This document shows positions 1 to 7,099 of a stretch of 22,380 bases of DNA, in pieces; the first letter of the stretch is position 1, and each line of letters begins with the position of its first letter. Source of the stretch: DASTQL01 sp035761805 (GTDB lineage: Bacteria; Actinomycetota; Actinomycetes; Jiangellales; Jiangellaceae). The notes beneath the pieces were generated by a model that ran no database searches, was not told where the DNA came from, and saw only the letters and a program-made list of their open reading frames with translations. The translations under genes were made by a program, and so were the position numbers. The stretch lies in NCBI GenBank assembly GCA_035761805.1, contig DASTQL010000032.1, positions 1 through 22,380 of the forward strand, given 5' to 3'.

Positions 1-1
1 C

Positions 2-1549
2 ACCGTCCTGCTGGCCAAGACCATCAAGGGCTGGACCCTCGGGTCGCACTTCGAGGCGCGCAACGCGACGCACCAGATGAAGAAGATGACCCACGACGAC
101 CTCAAGAACTTCCGGGACCGGCTGCACCTGGACATTCCCGACGAGGCGATCGACGCGAAGCTCCCGCCCTACTACCACCCCGGCAAGGACTCCGAGGAGT
201 ACCAGTACCTGGCCGAGGCCCGGCGCAAGCTCGGCGGCTTCATGCCCGAGCGCCGGGTGAGGTCGAAGCCGCTGGTGCTGCCCGGGGACAAGGCCTACGA
301 GGTCGTCAAGCGCGGCTCGGGCAAGCAGGCGGTCGCCACGACGATGGCGTTCGTCCGGCTGCTCAAGGACATCCTCAAGGACAAGGAGATCGGCCACCGC
401 GTGGTCCCGATCATCCCGGACGAGGCCCGGACCTTCGGGATGGACTCGCTGTTCCCGACGCTGAAGATCTACTCGCCGCACGGCCAGCGCTACACCGCCG
501 TGGACCGCGAGCTCTTCCTCTCGTACAAGGAGGACACCAAGGGCCAGATCCTGCACGAGGGCATCAACGAGGCCGGCTCGGTGGCCTCCTGGACGGCCGT
601 GGGGTCGTCGTACGCCACGCACGGCGAGCCGATGATCCCCGTCTACATCTTCTACTCGATGTTCGGCTTCCAGCGGACCGGTGACGGCTTCTGGGCCGCC
701 GCCGACCAGATGGCTCGGGGCTTCGTGCTGGGCGCCACCGCCGGCCGTACGACGCTGAACGGCGAGGGACTGCAGCACGAGGACGGGCACTCGGTGCTGC
801 TCGCGGCCACCAACCCGGCGGTGGTGCACTACGACCCGGCGTGGGGCTTCGAGATCGGCCACATCGTCCGCGACGGCGTGCGCCGGATGTACGGCGAGGA
901 GCCGGAGAACGTCTTCTACTACCTCACCGTCTACAACGAGCCGTACGTGCAGCCGGCCGAGCCGGAGGACCTCGACGTCGAGGGGCTGCTCAAAGGGCTG
1001 TACCTCTACCGGCCGGCGCAGGGGTCGGGCGAGGACGCGCCGCGGGCGCAGATCCTGGCCAGCGGCGTCGCGATGAACTGGGCCCTCGAGGCGCAGCAGC
1101 GGCTGGCCGACGAGTGGCAGGTGGCTGGCGACGTGTGGTCGGCGACGTCGTGGAACGAGCTGCGCCGCGAGGCCGTGGACGTCGACGAGTGGAACCTCAT
1201 GCACCCGCAGGAGGAGCCACGCGTCCCGTACGTGACGCAGCGGCTGTCCCAGGCCGAGGCGCCCGTCGTCGCGGTGTCGGACTACATGCGCGCCGTACCC
1301 GACCAGATCGCGCCGTACGTGTCGCAGGACTGGATGTCGCTGGGGACCGACGGCTTCGGCCTCTCGGACACGCGGGCGGCGCTGCGGCGGCACTTCAAGG
1401 TGGACGCGCAGTCGATCGTGATCGCAGTGCTGACCCTGCTCGCCCGCCGAGGCGAGGTCTCCTGGGACCTCGTCAACGAGGCGCACGCGAAGTACCAGCT
1501 GGACGACGTCAACGCCACGACCGCCGAGGAGGCCGGCGGGGAGTCCTGA
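2..1549 (+). CDS. aceE: Pyruvate dehydrogenase E1 component, homodimeric type (3' part)
   Basis: The reading frame is open from base 2 of the window, so this is the C-terminal 515 or so residues of a protein that is usually about 900 residues; the methionine at 77 is internal. The visible part covers the second half of the thiamine-diphosphate enzyme: the pyrimidine-binding region and the transketolase C-terminal domain, with characteristic stretches such as GEGLQHEDGHSVLLAATNP (around base 760) and DVDEWNLMHP (around 1180). As family knowledge, AceE decarboxylates pyruvate and passes the acetyl group to the lipoyl E2 subunit to make acetyl-CoA, in the cytosol. It ends 13 bp from the convergent MarR gene, with no clear terminator between. 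In mycobacteria aceE lies directly before a PucR regulator and fabD; here those genes are 6.6 kb downstream. Confidence 0.97.
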   Translation, partial: TVLLAKTIKGWTLGSHFEARNATHQMKKMTHDDLKNFRDRLHLDIPDEAIDAKLPPYYHPGKDSEEYQYLAEARRKLGGFMPERRVRSKPLVLPGDKAYEVVKRGSGKQAVATTMAFVRLLKDILKDKEIGHRVVPIIPDEARTFGMDSLFPTLKIYSPHGQRYTAVDRELFLSYKEDTKGQILHEGINEAGSVASWTAVGSSYATHGEPMIPVYIFYSMFGFQRTGDGFWAAADQMARGFVLGATAGRTTLNGEGLQHEDGHSVLLAATNPAVVHYDPAWGFEIGHIVRDGVRRMYGEEPENVFYYLTVYNEPYVQPAEPEDLDVEGLLKGLYLYRPAQGSGEDAPRAQILASGVAMNWALEAQQRLADEWQVAGDVWSATSWNELRREAVDVDEWNLMHPQEEPRVPYVTQRLSQAEAPVVAVSDYMRAVPDQIAPYVSQDWMSLGTDGFGLSDTRAALRRHFKVDAQSIVIAVLTLLARRGEVSWDLVNEAHAKYQLDDVNATTAEEAGGES

Positions 1550-1562
1550 GCCGGGACGCCGC

Positions 1563-2030
1563 TCAGCCGTCGGGTTCGCCGAGCCCGGCGGCGAGGGCCC
1601 CGAGGAGCCGGACCAGTCGGCGGCGCTCCTCGGGGGTGAGGTCGTGAGTGCTGCGGCGCTCGAGCTCGGCCCAGGCCCGCCGGACGGGTTCGCGCAGTGC
1701 CTCGCCCGCCGGGGTGAGCTCGACGAGCACGGCGCGACCGTCCCCGGGATCGGGCGTGCGGGTCACCAGGCCGGCGGCCTCGAGCCGCCCGACCATCCGG
1801 GTGACGGTCGGGGGCTCGACGCTGCAGCTGTGGGCGAGGTCGGAGGGTGAGCGGGGTGAGCGTTCCCACAGCGCGGTGAGCAGGAACTCCTGGCCCGGGT
1901 GCAGGCCGTAGGGCGCGAGGAGGGCCGCCGCCGCCGCCCGGTGACTGCGCGCCGCCCGGATGAGCGCGGCACCGACCGACTCGGGCCGTGGACAGCCACC
2001 CGGGTCTGCACCCTCGGGCGGGGACGTCAC
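1563..2030 (-). CDS. MarR-family transcriptional regulator
   Basis: A 155-residue winged-helix protein of normal MarR length. The central part reads as MarR: helices around QEFLLTALWER, a recognition region SDLAHSCSVEPPTVTRMVGRLEAAGLV, and the wing TPDPGDGRAVLVELTPAG. A helical C-terminus for dimerisation follows. I chose the GTG start at 2030 because its first bases overlap the stop of the upstream membrane gene as GTGA, which implies translational coupling; the open frame continues further upstream only as a shadow of that gene. It probably binds the inverted repeat at 2604-2646 in front of the operon and represses both genes, as MarR proteins usually do. The ligand is unknown. Confidence 0.9.
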   Translation of the reverse strand: MTSPPEGADPGGCPRPESVGAALIRAARSHRAAAAALLAPYGLHPGQEFLLTALWERSPRSPSDLAHSCSVEPPTVTRMVGRLEAAGLVTRTPDPGDGRAVLVELTPAGEALREPVRRAWAELERRSTHDLTPEERRRLVRLLGALAAGLGEPDG

Positions 2031-2590
2031 CGGCTCCGCGCTCGACGCCCGATCAGGATCACGATGAAGACCGCGACCAGGGCGTGCATCGCCGCCAACC
2101 ACGGCACCGACTCTGCCGGAACGGCGGCCATGGGTGCCAGCGACAGCACGAAGCCGAGGCCCACGAGTCCGAGCCAGGCAGCCCACGCCCGGTGCGGCAG
2201 CATTCGCTGGGCGACCCGCAGGGCCACCGCCGCCGCCACCACGCCCACCACGCTGACGATCGGGACCGCCACCACTGGGACGTCCTGGATCGCCCCGCCC
2301 TCGCCCATCGGTGCCCGCAGGTCGGTCCCGGTGGCGCCCGCGAGCAGGTAGAGCGCGACGTTGCCTGCGACCGCGACCGCCGCGGTGAGGACGACGGTGG
2401 ACCATGGGACCCGGGCGGTCGGATGCAACGCGGCGTCGCTACGCCGGGTGGCGGGAGCCCGGCCGGCGGAGGGCTGAGTAGTGACCGTTGGCTCGAAGAC
2501 CCGGCTGCCGGATGCCGAGCTCTCGGGGTTGCCCTCGGAGCCGGACTCTGCTCCTGCGGGACGCGAGGCTGCGGGGGTCGTGCTGGACAT
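2027..2590 (-). CDS. Four-helix membrane protein, DUF6069-like
   Basis: A 187-residue protein with a polar, Ser/Ala/Gly-rich N-terminal 60 residues and then four hydrophobic segments at about 63-84, 105-127, 135-154 and 162-181. The layout and motifs (an N-terminal AVAGNVALYLLA helix and a loop before IQDVPVVAVPIVSVVG) match my memory of the DUF6069 family, small actinobacterial membrane proteins of unknown function. The ATG at 2590 is preceded by AAGGAG 7 nt upstream. It is the first gene of an operon with a MarR regulator that starts within its stop codon. As inference, it is a regulator-controlled membrane protein for stress or export of a small molecule; nothing in the sequence shows a substrate. 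Confidence 0.85.
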   Translation of the reverse strand: MSSTTPAASRPAGAESGSEGNPESSASGSRVFEPTVTTQPSAGRAPATRRSDAALHPTARVPWSTVVLTAAVAVAGNVALYLLAGATGTDLRAPMGEGGAIQDVPVVAVPIVSVVGVVAAAVALRVAQRMLPHRAWAAWLGLVGLGFVLSLAPMAAVPAESVPWLAAMHALVAVFIVILIGRRARSR

Positions 2591-2603
2591 GACGCTCCTT
2601 CGT

Positions 2604-2646
2604 TAGTCGGCTCAGTAGTTGCTCTTCATAACTAGTGAGCCGGCTA
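2604..2646. promoter_or_regulatory. Inverted-repeat operator in front of the MarR operon
   Basis: Two 17-nt arms, TAGTCGGCTCAGTAGTT (2604-2620) and AACTAGTGAGCCGGCTA (2630-2646), are reverse complements at 15 of 17 positions, separated by 9 nt. The site lies 14 nt before the ATG at 2590 and overlaps the expected -10 region of the minus-strand promoter. MarR dimers bind such palindromes, and the inner AACTA/TAGTT halves resemble their usual sites. Autoregulation is therefore likely but inferred. Confidence 0.75.
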
Positions 2647-2657
2647 GGTATTGTCAA
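2629..2657 (-). promoter_or_regulatory. Probable promoter of the DUF6069-marR operon
   Basis: On the minus strand a perfect TTGACA (2657-2652) is followed 17 nt later by TAGTTA (2634-2629), a weak -10. The -10 lies inside the right arm of the operator, so repressor binding would block RNA polymerase. A leader of about 30 nt would carry the AAGGAG ribosome site. Confidence 0.55.
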
Positions 2658-2773
2658 GCCCCCGCACAGGTCCGAGTTCCGCACGCCCCGGGGGCTGTTG
2701 ATCATGCGCAACCCGGAACTCTTCCGCGAAACCGCAGGCAGGGGCCGCAAACACGCCGGACACGCGGCCTGCG

Positions 2774-2779
2774 TACCCT
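2774..2779 (+). promoter_or_regulatory. -10 box TACCCT for a leaderless start
   Basis: TACCCT ends 7 nt before the ATG at 2787, and no ribosome-binding site precedes that ATG. This spacing places the transcript start at or next to the ATG. The same arrangement occurs at 3787 and 8198. No good -35 hexamer is visible. Confidence 0.5.
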
Positions 2780-2786
2780 CCCGCCC

Positions 2787-3779
2787 ATGTCGTTGCAGTG
2801 GGGCATCGTCGCCACCGGGTCCATCTCCACCAGCTTCGTCGAGGAGCTCCAGCGGGCGCGCGGGAGCCGGCTGGTCGCCGTGGCCTCACGGTCGCTCGAG
2901 AGGGCCAAGGACTTCGCCGGCCGGCACGGTGCCCGGCGGGCGTACGACTCGGTCGAGCAGCTGGTGGCCGACGACGAGGTGGACGCCGTCTACGTGGGGT
3001 CCCCGCACACGCACCACGCCGGGGCGACCCGACTGGCCCTCGAGGCCGGCAAGGCGGTGCTGTGCGAGAAGCCGTTCACGCTCAACGCGGCGGAGGCCGA
3101 GCAGCTGATCGCGTTGTCCCGCTCCCGTGGCGTCTTCCTCATGGAGGCGATGTGGACGCACTGCCTCCCGGCGGTACGGCGCCTGGTGGAGCTGGTCGAC
3201 GAGGGAGCGATCGGCCCGGTCCGCCACCTGTCCGCCTCGCTCGGCGCCGTGCCGCCCGACTTCCGCACGTACCGGATGACCGACCCGCAGCTCGGCGGCG
3301 GCGCGCTGCTCGACATGGGGGTCTACCCGGTGTCCTTCGCCCACCTCGTGCTCGGCCGGCCGGACCGGGTCGGCGCGACGGCGGTCATCGAGGGCGGTGT
3401 CGACCTCGCGACGTCGATGACCCTGGCGTGGGACGGGTCGGCCGAGCGGCCGGCCAGCACGGCGATCCTGGCCAGCTCGATGGTCGCCGGCCTGCCCAAC
3501 GACGCCGTGGTCGTAGGCGAGCAGGCACGAATCCACGTACCGGCCAACTTCTTCCAGCCGGCCGGCTTCGCAGTCGTCCGGCCGGACCAGGACCCCGAGT
3601 GGGTGGAGGCGCCCTACCGCGGAAGGGGCTTCGTCCACGAGATCGAGGAGGTCGAACGCTGCGTGGCCGCCGGGCTGACCGAGAGCCCGCTGGTCCCGCT
3701 CGATCGCACGCGCGCGGTCATGACACTCCTCGACACCGTTCGCGAGGCGATCGGCCTCAGCTACCCCACGGAGGGCTGA
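2787..3779 (+). CDS. Gfo/Idh/MocA-family NAD(P)-dependent oxidoreductase
   Basis: A 330-residue protein of typical family length. The N-terminal Rossmann fold shows GIVATGSIS (6-14), and the family's catalytic lysine motif CEKP is at 93-96. The segment FLMEAMWTHCLPAV and the later LLDMGVYPV resemble dihydrodiol/xylose dehydrogenase-type members. The C-terminal half is the alpha/beta dimerisation and substrate domain. The family moves hydride between NAD(P) and a sugar or related polyol; the substrate here cannot be read from sequence. The frame is open from 2619, but the ATG at 2787 starts exactly at the Rossmann strand and sits 7 nt after a TACCCT box, so it is preferred. ppk2 follows after 19 bp. 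Confidence 0.92.
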   Translation: MSLQWGIVATGSISTSFVEELQRARGSRLVAVASRSLERAKDFAGRHGARRAYDSVEQLVADDEVDAVYVGSPHTHHAGATRLALEAGKAVLCEKPFTLNAAEAEQLIALSRSRGVFLMEAMWTHCLPAVRRLVELVDEGAIGPVRHLSASLGAVPPDFRTYRMTDPQLGGGALLDMGVYPVSFAHLVLGRPDRVGATAVIEGGVDLATSMTLAWDGSAERPASTAILASSMVAGLPNDAVVVGEQARIHVPANFFQPAGFAVVRPDQDPEWVEAPYRGRGFVHEIEEVERCVAAGLTESPLVPLDRTRAVMTLLDTVREAIGLSYPTEG

Positions 3780-3786
3780 CCCGCCG

Positions 3787-3792
3787 TACGCT
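3787..3792 (+). promoter_or_regulatory. -10 box TACGCT for leaderless ppk2
   Basis: TACGCT lies 6 nt before the ppk2 ATG at 3799 and 8 nt after the stop of the preceding gene. There is no Shine-Dalgarno sequence. This suggests that ppk2 has its own start point despite the close spacing. Confidence 0.5.
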
Positions 3793-3798
3793 CCCGCC

Positions 3799-4653
3799 AT
3801 GGCCAAGACGGCGAAAGTGACGAAGACGGCGAAGAAGCCCCGGAAGACGACGGTCGTCGACCGCTTCCCGAAGAAGCTGTACGAAAAGGAGCTCTTCCGC
3901 CTCCAGGCCAAGCTGGTCACGCTCCAGGAGTGGATCCGAGCCGAGGACAAGCGCCTGGTCCTCGTCTTCGAGGGCCGCGACGCCGCCGGCAAGGGCAGCA
4001 CCATCAAGCGGGTCACGCAGTACCTCAACCCCCGCGTCGCCCGCATCGTCGCGCTGCCGGCCCCGAGCGACCGCGAGCGGACCGAGTGGTACTTCCAGCG
4101 CTACATCGCCCAGCTCCCGGCCGCCGGCGAGATCGCGCTGTTCGACCGGTCCTGGTACAACCGCGCGGGCGTCGAGCGGGTGATGGGCTTCTGCACCAAC
4201 GACGAGTACCACCGCTTCCTGCACCAGTGCCCGATCTACGAGCGGATGCTGGTCGAGGACGGACTCCTGCTCCGCAAGTACTGGTTCTCGGTCAGCGACG
4301 CCGAGCAGGAGGTCCGCTTCCGCTCCCGGCTCGAGGACCCGATGCGTCGCTGGAAGCTCTCCCCCATGGACCTGGAGTCCATCACGCGCTGGGAGGAGTA
4401 CTCCCGCGCGAAGGACCAGATGCTCATCCACACCGACATCCCCGAGGCGCCGTGGTACGTCGTGGAGAGCGACGACAAGCGCCGGGCGCGGCTCAACATG
4501 ATCCACCACCTGCTGTCGACGATCGACTACGAAGAGGTGCAGCGCCCCCCGCTGGAACTACCGAAACGGCCGCCGTCGACCGGGTACCGCCGGCCGCCCC
4601 GGGACACCCAGACGCACGTCCCCGACTACGCCCAGACGCTCCTGGAGGGTTGA
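3799..4653 (+). CDS. ppk2: Polyphosphate kinase 2 (PPK2 family)
   Basis: A 284-residue cytosolic kinase that transfers phosphate between polyphosphate and nucleoside di- or monophosphates. The P-loop GRDAAGKGS is at 59-67, and the Walker B/DRSWYNR segment (116-122) is followed by AGVERVMGF. The lid region KYWFSVSDAEQEVRF and the LEDPMRRWKLSPMD segment are standard for PPK2. A lysine-rich N-terminal tail of about 20 residues (MAKTAKVTKTAKKPRK) precedes the conserved core and could contact polyphosphate or nucleic acid; that is inference. Length and motifs suit a class I, one-domain enzyme. The start is supported by the TACGCT box 6 nt upstream. Downstream lies the 440-bp repeat region. Confidence 0.95.
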   Translation: MAKTAKVTKTAKKPRKTTVVDRFPKKLYEKELFRLQAKLVTLQEWIRAEDKRLVLVFEGRDAAGKGSTIKRVTQYLNPRVARIVALPAPSDRERTEWYFQRYIAQLPAAGEIALFDRSWYNRAGVERVMGFCTNDEYHRFLHQCPIYERMLVEDGLLLRKYWFSVSDAEQEVRFRSRLEDPMRRWKLSPMDLESITRWEEYSRAKDQMLIHTDIPEAPWYVVESDDKRRARLNMIHHLLSTIDYEEVQRPPLELPKRPPSTGYRRPPRDTQTHVPDYAQTLLEG

Positions 4654-4703
4654 CCGGCTCAGCCGCGGGCCTGCGGAACGACCAGCGCCGCGTGCCTGGG
4701 GGC

Positions 4704-5143
4704 CGCGCGGGACCTGGGTCACACAGTGATCTTGGCGGGAGGCCCGTCGACCGGTCCGAGATCGCCGTGCGCCTCAGGTCCCGCGTACCGCCACGTGGGG
4801 CCCACGGTGATCTTCCGAGAGGTGGCCGTCCCGCCATCGTGCCCGGCACTCCGGAGCCCCCAATGATCACGGCAGCCGCGTAAGTGGGTGTGTGCCGCGG
4901 TGCATTCACCTGGCTCGGCACCCAATTGCGCGGCTGCCGTGATCATTGGGAGCGCTCCTGATCGGCGTGCACCCCGGGTCGCGCTGCGCGGGACCTGAGC
5001 GTCACGGCGATCACCGAGGAGCCGGGCGGCGGAGCGGGCGAAGATCACTGTGACCCGATCATCGCGCTGCGCGGGACCGGGGGCACACGGTGATCACGAA
5101 ACGCTCAGGTCCCCCGGCGGCCCAAGATCACCGTGCATCTCCC
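4704..5143. repeat. Cluster of short GTGATC-centred repeats between convergent genes
   Basis: The gap between ppk2 and the pirin gene holds no credible gene. It holds at least seven copies, in both orientations, of a unit close to GGGACCTG-n(4-6)-CACGGTGATCTT. They are plus at 4704-4738, 4801-4816, 4985-5018 and 5069-5097, and minus at 4758-4785, 5041-5056 and 5121-5143. The units share GCGCGGGACC on one side and CAC(A)GTGATC on the other. The 92-bp hairpin at 4859-4950 sits in the middle. The last unit is inside the pirin coding region. The layout resembles REP/BIME-type intergenic repeats of bacteria; the family is not one I can name. Confidence 0.75.
4859..4950. repeat. Long inverted repeat (22-bp perfect arms), hairpin or small element
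   Basis: The arms at 4859-4880 and 4929-4950 are perfect reverse complements over 22 bp, each containing CAATGATCACGGCAGCC. Pairing continues inward with mismatches (TAAGTGGG against CCCAATTG, then TGCCG against CGGCA). A transcript would fold into a very stable stem. It could end transcription from both convergent genes, or be a small non-autonomous element; no target-site duplication is obvious. Confidence 0.75.
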
Positions 5144-5861
5144 ACAGCAGCACCTCGGCGCCGTCCGGGTCGCCGGCCGGTCGCACCGACAGCGCCGGAC
5201 CGCCGGTGACCCGCGCCGCGTCGCCCTCGCCGAGCAACCGAGCCCCGTCGAGCCGGACCCGGCCGCGGACCACGTACACGTGCAGGTACGGCGCGCTCGG
5301 CAGCAGGACCGGACCCACCGGGCGCACGACGTGCAACGCCGCCGCGGGGTGGACGAGCCTCACGCCCGGACCACCCGCGTCCCGGGCCAGGCCGCTCGCC
5401 ACCACGACCGGCGACCCGGCTGCGAGGGCGTCGCCGAGACCGCAGCAGGAGGCGTACGAGGGAGGCTCGTCCGGCCGAGCCGACGGCAGCCACACCTGCA
5501 CGAACCGCAGCGGCCCGGCCCCCGCATTGACCTCGGCGTGCACGACACCTCCACCCGCGTGCAGCCGTTGGACGCAGCCAGGCCCCAGCACCCGGTCCCC
5601 GCCGCCGGCGTGGCTGTGCCGGAGCCGGCCCTCGACCACCCACGTGACGATCTCGACGTCACGGTGCCGGTGCTCGTCGTAGCCGGACCCCGAGGCCACC
5701 TCGTCGTCGTTGTGCGCCAGCATGAACCCGAAGCCGACGTCGCCGGGGTCGTAGTGCGCCCCGTACGAGAACGAGTGCCGCGACAGGAGACCCGGCGAGG
5801 TCGTCACCGCCCGGTCGGCGGACCGGCGCAGCTCCACCCATGCCCGACCGTCCACCGTCAC
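5094..5861 (-). CDS. Pirin family protein
   Basis: A 255-residue bicupin. The N-terminal cupin has the pirin metal ligands H64 and H66 (in DEHRHRDVEIVTW) and H108 and E110 (in GVVHAEV), so metal binding is expected. The motif RHSFSYGAHYDPGDVGFG at the start is typical. Pirins include quercetin 2,3-dioxygenases and redox-sensing regulators; the role here is not defined. I chose the GTG at 5861 because it overlaps the methyltransferase stop as GTGA and leaves a normal N-terminus; the frame upstream of it is a shadow. The stop codon and roughly the last 15 residues (including MHGDLGPPGDLSVS) are encoded by the repeat cluster, so the tail may be a later addition. Confidence 0.9.
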   Translation of the reverse strand: MTVDGRAWVELRRSADRAVTTSPGLLSRHSFSYGAHYDPGDVGFGFMLAHNDDEVASGSGYDEHRHRDVEIVTWVVEGRLRHSHAGGGDRVLGPGCVQRLHAGGGVVHAEVNAGAGPLRFVQVWLPSARPDEPPSYASCCGLGDALAAGSPVVVASGLARDAGGPGVRLVHPAAALHVVRPVGPVLLPSAPYLHVYVVRGRVRLDGARLLGEGDAARVTGGPALSVRPAGDPDGAEVLLWEMHGDLGPPGDLSVS

Positions 5862-6445
5862 CGACGCAGCCGCGCCGTGACCGCCAGCAGCCGCGACTCC
5901 GTCGACCTCGCGCTCCTCGTCGAGCAGTGGAAGCCGGCCGCCACCAGGCGCTCCACCAGGGTGGCCTCCAACGAGGCGAGCCGCTCGGCGGTCGGCGGCT
6001 CGTACACAAGGCACAGCCGCCCGCCCGGAGCGAGGAGCCGGACCAGCAGCTCCAGCTCCTCGCCCGCCGGCCGCACCCAGAAGAGGTTGACGTTCACCGC
6101 GAGCACCCGGTCGAACTTCCCGAGCCCATGGGGATCGAGGCGCTCCAGCGCCACCTGCCGGAACGACGCACGCCCCGCCTCGACGTGCTCGGCGTTGCGC
6201 TCCCGAGCGGCAGCCACCGCGGCCGCCGACCGGTCCACTCCCAGCAGGAATCCCCCGTCGAGGCGGTCGCAGATGAGCTCGGCCGCGACACCCCGGCCGC
6301 CGCCGATCTCGAGGACCCGGTCACCAGGCTGCGGGTCGAGCACGTCGACCGCCCAGAGGAGCCGGGCCGGCGGGTCACCCCGGCCGGCCACGACGGCCCA
6401 CGGAGGACGGGGCGACGACAGCGCGCACGAGCCGGTTCTAGGCAC
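5858..6445 (-). CDS. Class I SAM-dependent methyltransferase
   Basis: A protein of about 195 residues with a Rossmann-like methyltransferase core: motif I VLEIGGGRGVAAELI, the acidic end of strand 2 in LLGVDRSAAAV, the motif IV region FDRVLAVNVNLFW, and the LLAPGGRLCLVYEP strand. The substrate is unknown. The start is uncertain. GTG 6445 is used here; TTG 6463 and GTG 6391 are also in frame and none has a ribosome-binding site. If the promoter at 6463-6435 is real, only GTG 6391 lies downstream of it. It is the first gene of a pair with the pirin gene (GTGA overlap) and diverges from the GNAT gene. Confidence 0.85.
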   Translation of the reverse strand: MPRTGSCALSSPRPPWAVVAGRGDPPARLLWAVDVLDPQPGDRVLEIGGGRGVAAELICDRLDGGFLLGVDRSAAAVAAARERNAEHVEAGRASFRQVALERLDPHGLGKFDRVLAVNVNLFWVRPAGEELELLVRLLAPGGRLCLVYEPPTAERLASLEATLVERLVAAGFHCSTRSARSTESRLLAVTARLRR

Positions 6446-6463
6446 GCCGGCCGGCCAGGTCAA
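6435..6463 (-). promoter_or_regulatory. Probable promoter of the methyltransferase-pirin operon
   Basis: On the minus strand TTGACC (6463-6458) and TAGAAC (6440-6435) are separated by exactly 17 nt. It is one of the better sigma-70-type promoter matches in the window. It overlaps the possible 5' end of the methyltransferase frame and therefore bears on the true start codon. Confidence 0.5.
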
Positions 6464-6513
6464 GCCGACGACGCGTACGGGAGTGCACCCGCTCTCCCGG
6501 GTAGTAGCGCAGG

Positions 6514-7065
6514 ATGTCGCCCGTGCGGAAGTTGCCCGACCAGACCGTGGCCGTGCGCCTGGTCCGCCCCGACGACGCGGCGGCCATGTCGCGCCTGCTC
6601 ACCGACAACGCCGACTTCCTCGCCCCGTACGAGCCGGAGCGGCCGGCGGGCTTCGCATCGCGGGACGGCCAGGCGGGCGAGATCGCACGGTCGCTCGAGC
6701 GCCATGACGCCGGGTCCGCCTACCCGGGTGCGATCGTCCTCGACGGCGAGCTGGTCGGCCGCATCAACCTCAGCAACATCGTGCGGGGCGCGGCGAACCA
6801 CGCGGACCTCGGCTACTGGGTCGCCCGCTCCGCAAACGGCCGAGGCGTCGCCACACTCGCCGTCCGCGACGTGCTGGTCCTCGCCTTCGGCCCGCTCGCC
6901 CTCCACCGCGTCCAGGCCGCGACCCTCGTGGACAACGTCGCGTCGCAGCGGGTCCTGGTGCACAACGGCTTCGAGCGGATCGGTCTGGCCCGCCGCTACC
7001 TGCGGATCGCCGGCCGTTGGCGGGACCATGTCCTCTTCCAGCGCCTCGTCAACGACAACGAGTGA
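6514..7065 (+). CDS. GNAT family N-acetyltransferase (RimJ/RimL-like)
   Basis: A 183-residue protein of normal GNAT length. The fold is visible as an N-terminal VRLVRPDDAAAMSRLL strand-helix and a central ADLGYWVARSANGRGVATLAV. That segment holds the acetyl-CoA pyrophosphate loop (RSANGRGVA, near residue 110). The C-terminal VDNVASQRVLVHNGFERIGLARRYLRIAGRW is typical of RimJ/RimL-type enzymes that acetylate protein N-termini or related amines. The real substrate is unknown. The ATG at 6514 follows TAGTAG by 6 nt and has no clear ribosome site. The stop is followed by the palindrome CCCGTACGGG (7068-7077), 22 bp before the end of the convergent PHP gene. Confidence 0.9.
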   Translation: MSPVRKLPDQTVAVRLVRPDDAAAMSRLLTDNADFLAPYEPERPAGFASRDGQAGEIARSLERHDAGSAYPGAIVLDGELVGRINLSNIVRGAANHADLGYWVARSANGRGVATLAVRDVLVLAFGPLALHRVQAATLVDNVASQRVLVHNGFERIGLARRYLRIAGRWRDHVLFQRLVNDNE

Positions 7066-7099
7066 CACCCGTACGGGAGCAGGGCCCGCACCCGGCCAC

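Noticed and set aside
2619..2786. N-terminal extension of the Gfo/Idh/MocA protein
   Set aside because: The extra 56 residues resemble no domain and run through the divergent promoter and operator region. The ATG at 2787 fits the family start.
4859..4950. Insertion-sequence terminal repeats
   Set aside because: Only 48 bp lies between the arms, there is no transposase frame, and no flanking target duplication is visible.
4704..5143. CRISPR array
   Set aside because: The units occur in both orientations, vary in length and spacing, and have no regular spacers or cas genes nearby.
6426..6428. GTG exactly 6 nt after the TAGAAC box as a leaderless methyltransferase start
   Set aside because: It is out of frame with the methyltransferase coding sequence.
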